Source: Streptomyces hundungensis (lineage in GTDB: Bacteria > Actinomycetota > Actinomycetes > Streptomycetales > Streptomycetaceae). From it: DNA of 64,000 nt. Under the pieces are notes generated by a model. That model was not told the origin of the DNA. It worked only from the letters and a program-made list of their open reading frames with translations, and ran no database searches. Position 1 is the first letter of the stretch. Every line of letters starts with the position of its first letter. The stretch spans positions 1,426,001-1,490,000 of the forward strand of contig NZ_CP032698.1 in the NCBI RefSeq assembly GCF_003627815.1. Direction: 5' to 3'. The position numbers and the translations under genes were made by a program. Of this stretch, positions 63,118 through 64,000 are shown piece by piece.

Positions 63118-64000
63118 ATGCGCCTGAACGTCTCCGCTCCACCCTTCTCGACCCCGCGCCGCCCGGCCCCGGTCGTCGCGCTCACCGCCGTCCTCGTCCT
63201 CGTCGCGGGCCTCCTGCTCCTGTGGCCCGACCGGGCCGGGGCGGCGGCCGACCCGCTCATCTCCCGGGACCGGCCGACGACCGCCTCGTCCTCCGAAAGC
63301 TCCGCGCTCGGCCCGAGCAACGCCGTCGACGCCTCGGCCACCACCCGCTGGGCCAGCACCGAGGGCAAGGACCCGCAGTGGATCCAGGTCGACCTCGGCG
63401 CGAGCGCCGACGTCACCCGCGTCACGCTCAGCTGGGAGGCCGCGTACGCCAAGGCCTACCGCGTGGAGATATCCGCCGACGGCACCACCTGGACCCGCCT
63501 CGCGGGCGAGAGCGCCGGAAACGGCGGCACCGACGACTGGACCGGCCTGTCCGGCAAGGGCCGCTACGTGCGGGTGTACGGCACGGCCCGCGGGACCTCC
63601 TACGGCTACTCGCTGTACGACCTCTCGGTCTACGGCAGCCTCGGCGGCGGCACCCCGCCGTCCGGCACCTTCACCGTGGTCGCCGCCGGCGACATCGCGG
63701 CCCAGTGCACCGCCGCCGGCAGCTCCTGCGCCCACCCCAAGACCGCCGCGCTGGCCCAGAAGATCGACCCGCGGTTCTATCTGACGATGGGCGACAACCA
63801 GTACGACGACGCCCGCATCGCCGACTACCGCGCCTACTACGACAAGACGTGGGGCGCCTTCAAGGCGAAGACCCATCCGGTGCCCGGCAACCACGAGACC
63901 TACGACCCGGCGGGCAGCCTCTCCGGTTACAAGCAGTACTTCGGCGCGATCGCCTACCCGCAGGGCAAGAGCTACTACAGCTACGACGAGGGCAACTGGC
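63118..64000 (+). CDS. Secreted metallophosphoesterase with F5/8-type C domain (3' end cut off)
   Basis: The first 294 residues are visible. Signal peptide PAPVVALTAVLVLVAGLLLLWPDRAGAAA; an F5/8 type C (discoidin-like) carbohydrate-binding domain (about 45–175: SSESSALGPSNAVDASATTRWASTEGKDPQWIQVDLG...RYVRVYGTARGTSYGYSLYDLSVYG). After a short linker comes the start of a calcineurin-like phosphoesterase (VVAAGDIAAQC, MGDNQYDD, PVPGNHETYDP), giving the metal-binding Asp, Asn and His motifs. ATG at 63118 follows GGGAG. Continues past base 64000. Confidence 0.9.
   Translation, partial: MRLNVSAPPFSTPRRPAPVVALTAVLVLVAGLLLLWPDRAGAAADPLISRDRPTTASSSESSALGPSNAVDASATTRWASTEGKDPQWIQVDLGASADVTRVTLSWEAAYAKAYRVEISADGTTWTRLAGESAGNGGTDDWTGLSGKGRYVRVYGTARGTSYGYSLYDLSVYGSLGGGTPPSGTFTVVAAGDIAAQCTAAGSSCAHPKTAALAQKIDPRFYLTMGDNQYDDARIADYRAYYDKTWGAFKAKTHPVPGNHETYDPAGSLSGYKQYFGAIAYPQGKSYYSYDEGNW

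Overview
This window is high-GC actinobacterial DNA, almost certainly a Streptomyces chromosome. The evidence is strong third-position GC bias, frequent GTG/TTG starts, many ATGA/GTGA start-stop overlaps, and typical families: dodecin, DUF574 methyltransferases, PP2C/SpoIIE multidomain phosphatase, Rpf–LysM–M23 protein, class F-type sortase, fused MprF–lysyl-tRNA synthetase. From memory, and not checked, the order sdhCAB / LysR / RmdA-like ... RpfD-like / 6-phosphogluconate dehydrogenase recalls the S. coelicolor SCO0920–SCO0980 region.

Layout. 1–3.1 kb: truncated sugar-binding lipoprotein with a DasR-like site, dodecin, HAD phosphatase, luciferase-like oxidoreductase. 3.1–5.5 kb: UvrA paralogue lacking the UvrB-binding region. 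5.6–8.0 kb: a small accessory-looking patch with a RelBE-type toxin–antitoxin pair and an unrecognised two-gene unit. 8.2–10 kb: secreted chitinase under a second DasR-like site. 10–14.5 kb: three-gene succinate dehydrogenase operon (sdhC-A-B) divergent from a LysR regulator. 14.5–17.5 kb: a c-di-GMP GGDEF/EAL enzyme translationally coupled to a DUF574 methyltransferase. 17.7–23.6 kb: envelope block with a repeat lipoprotein, a proline-rich anchored protein, a DUF4239 protein, two related C-terminally anchored proteins, a sortase and a Tat-type polysaccharide deacetylase. 23.7–27.6 kb: lysX and a universal stress protein. 27.7–30.5 kb: CapA-like lipoprotein, ECF sigma factor and a convergent zinc-finger anti-sigma candidate.

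30.5–34.7 kb: a LytS/LytTR two-component system bracketing a DUF485 protein and a sodium/solute symporter. 34.8–43.2 kb: orphan anti-sigma-like membrane protein, Fpg/Nei glycosylase, PAS–GAF–PP2C–ATPase phosphatase, a conserved hypothetical, a proline-rich lipoprotein and an S9 peptidase. 43.5–46.7 kb: an orphan 57-residue peptide gene, an unusual zinc-knuckle SDR, a ClpN-only protein coupled to a helix-turn-helix gene. 46.7–54.9 kb: FhuF-like protein, EamA transporter, RpfD-like muralytic protein, 6-phosphogluconate dehydrogenase, Gly/Pro-rich peptide, racemase-like protein, panD, transglycosylase-like protein, DoxX. 55–57.9 kb: BlaI/M56 regulatory pair with a perfect operator, divergent from DedA and PAP2 genes. 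58–64 kb: a divergent deacetylase lipoprotein, an SPFH–NAD-kinase-like operon behind a large inverted repeat, a second DUF574 methyltransferase, and a truncated secreted metallophosphoesterase.

Themes: chitin use (two DasR-like sites), cell-envelope building and turnover (sortase, deacetylases, Rpf, LysX, PAP2/DedA, BlaI/M56) and dense signalling (c-di-GMP, ECF/anti-sigma, LytS/LytTR, PP2C). The least explained items are the sortase with its two non-LPXTG partners, the 57-residue peptide, the 5.6–8 kb patch and the SPFH–NAD-kinase pair. No CRISPR array, rRNA, intact tRNA or insertion sequence was seen.
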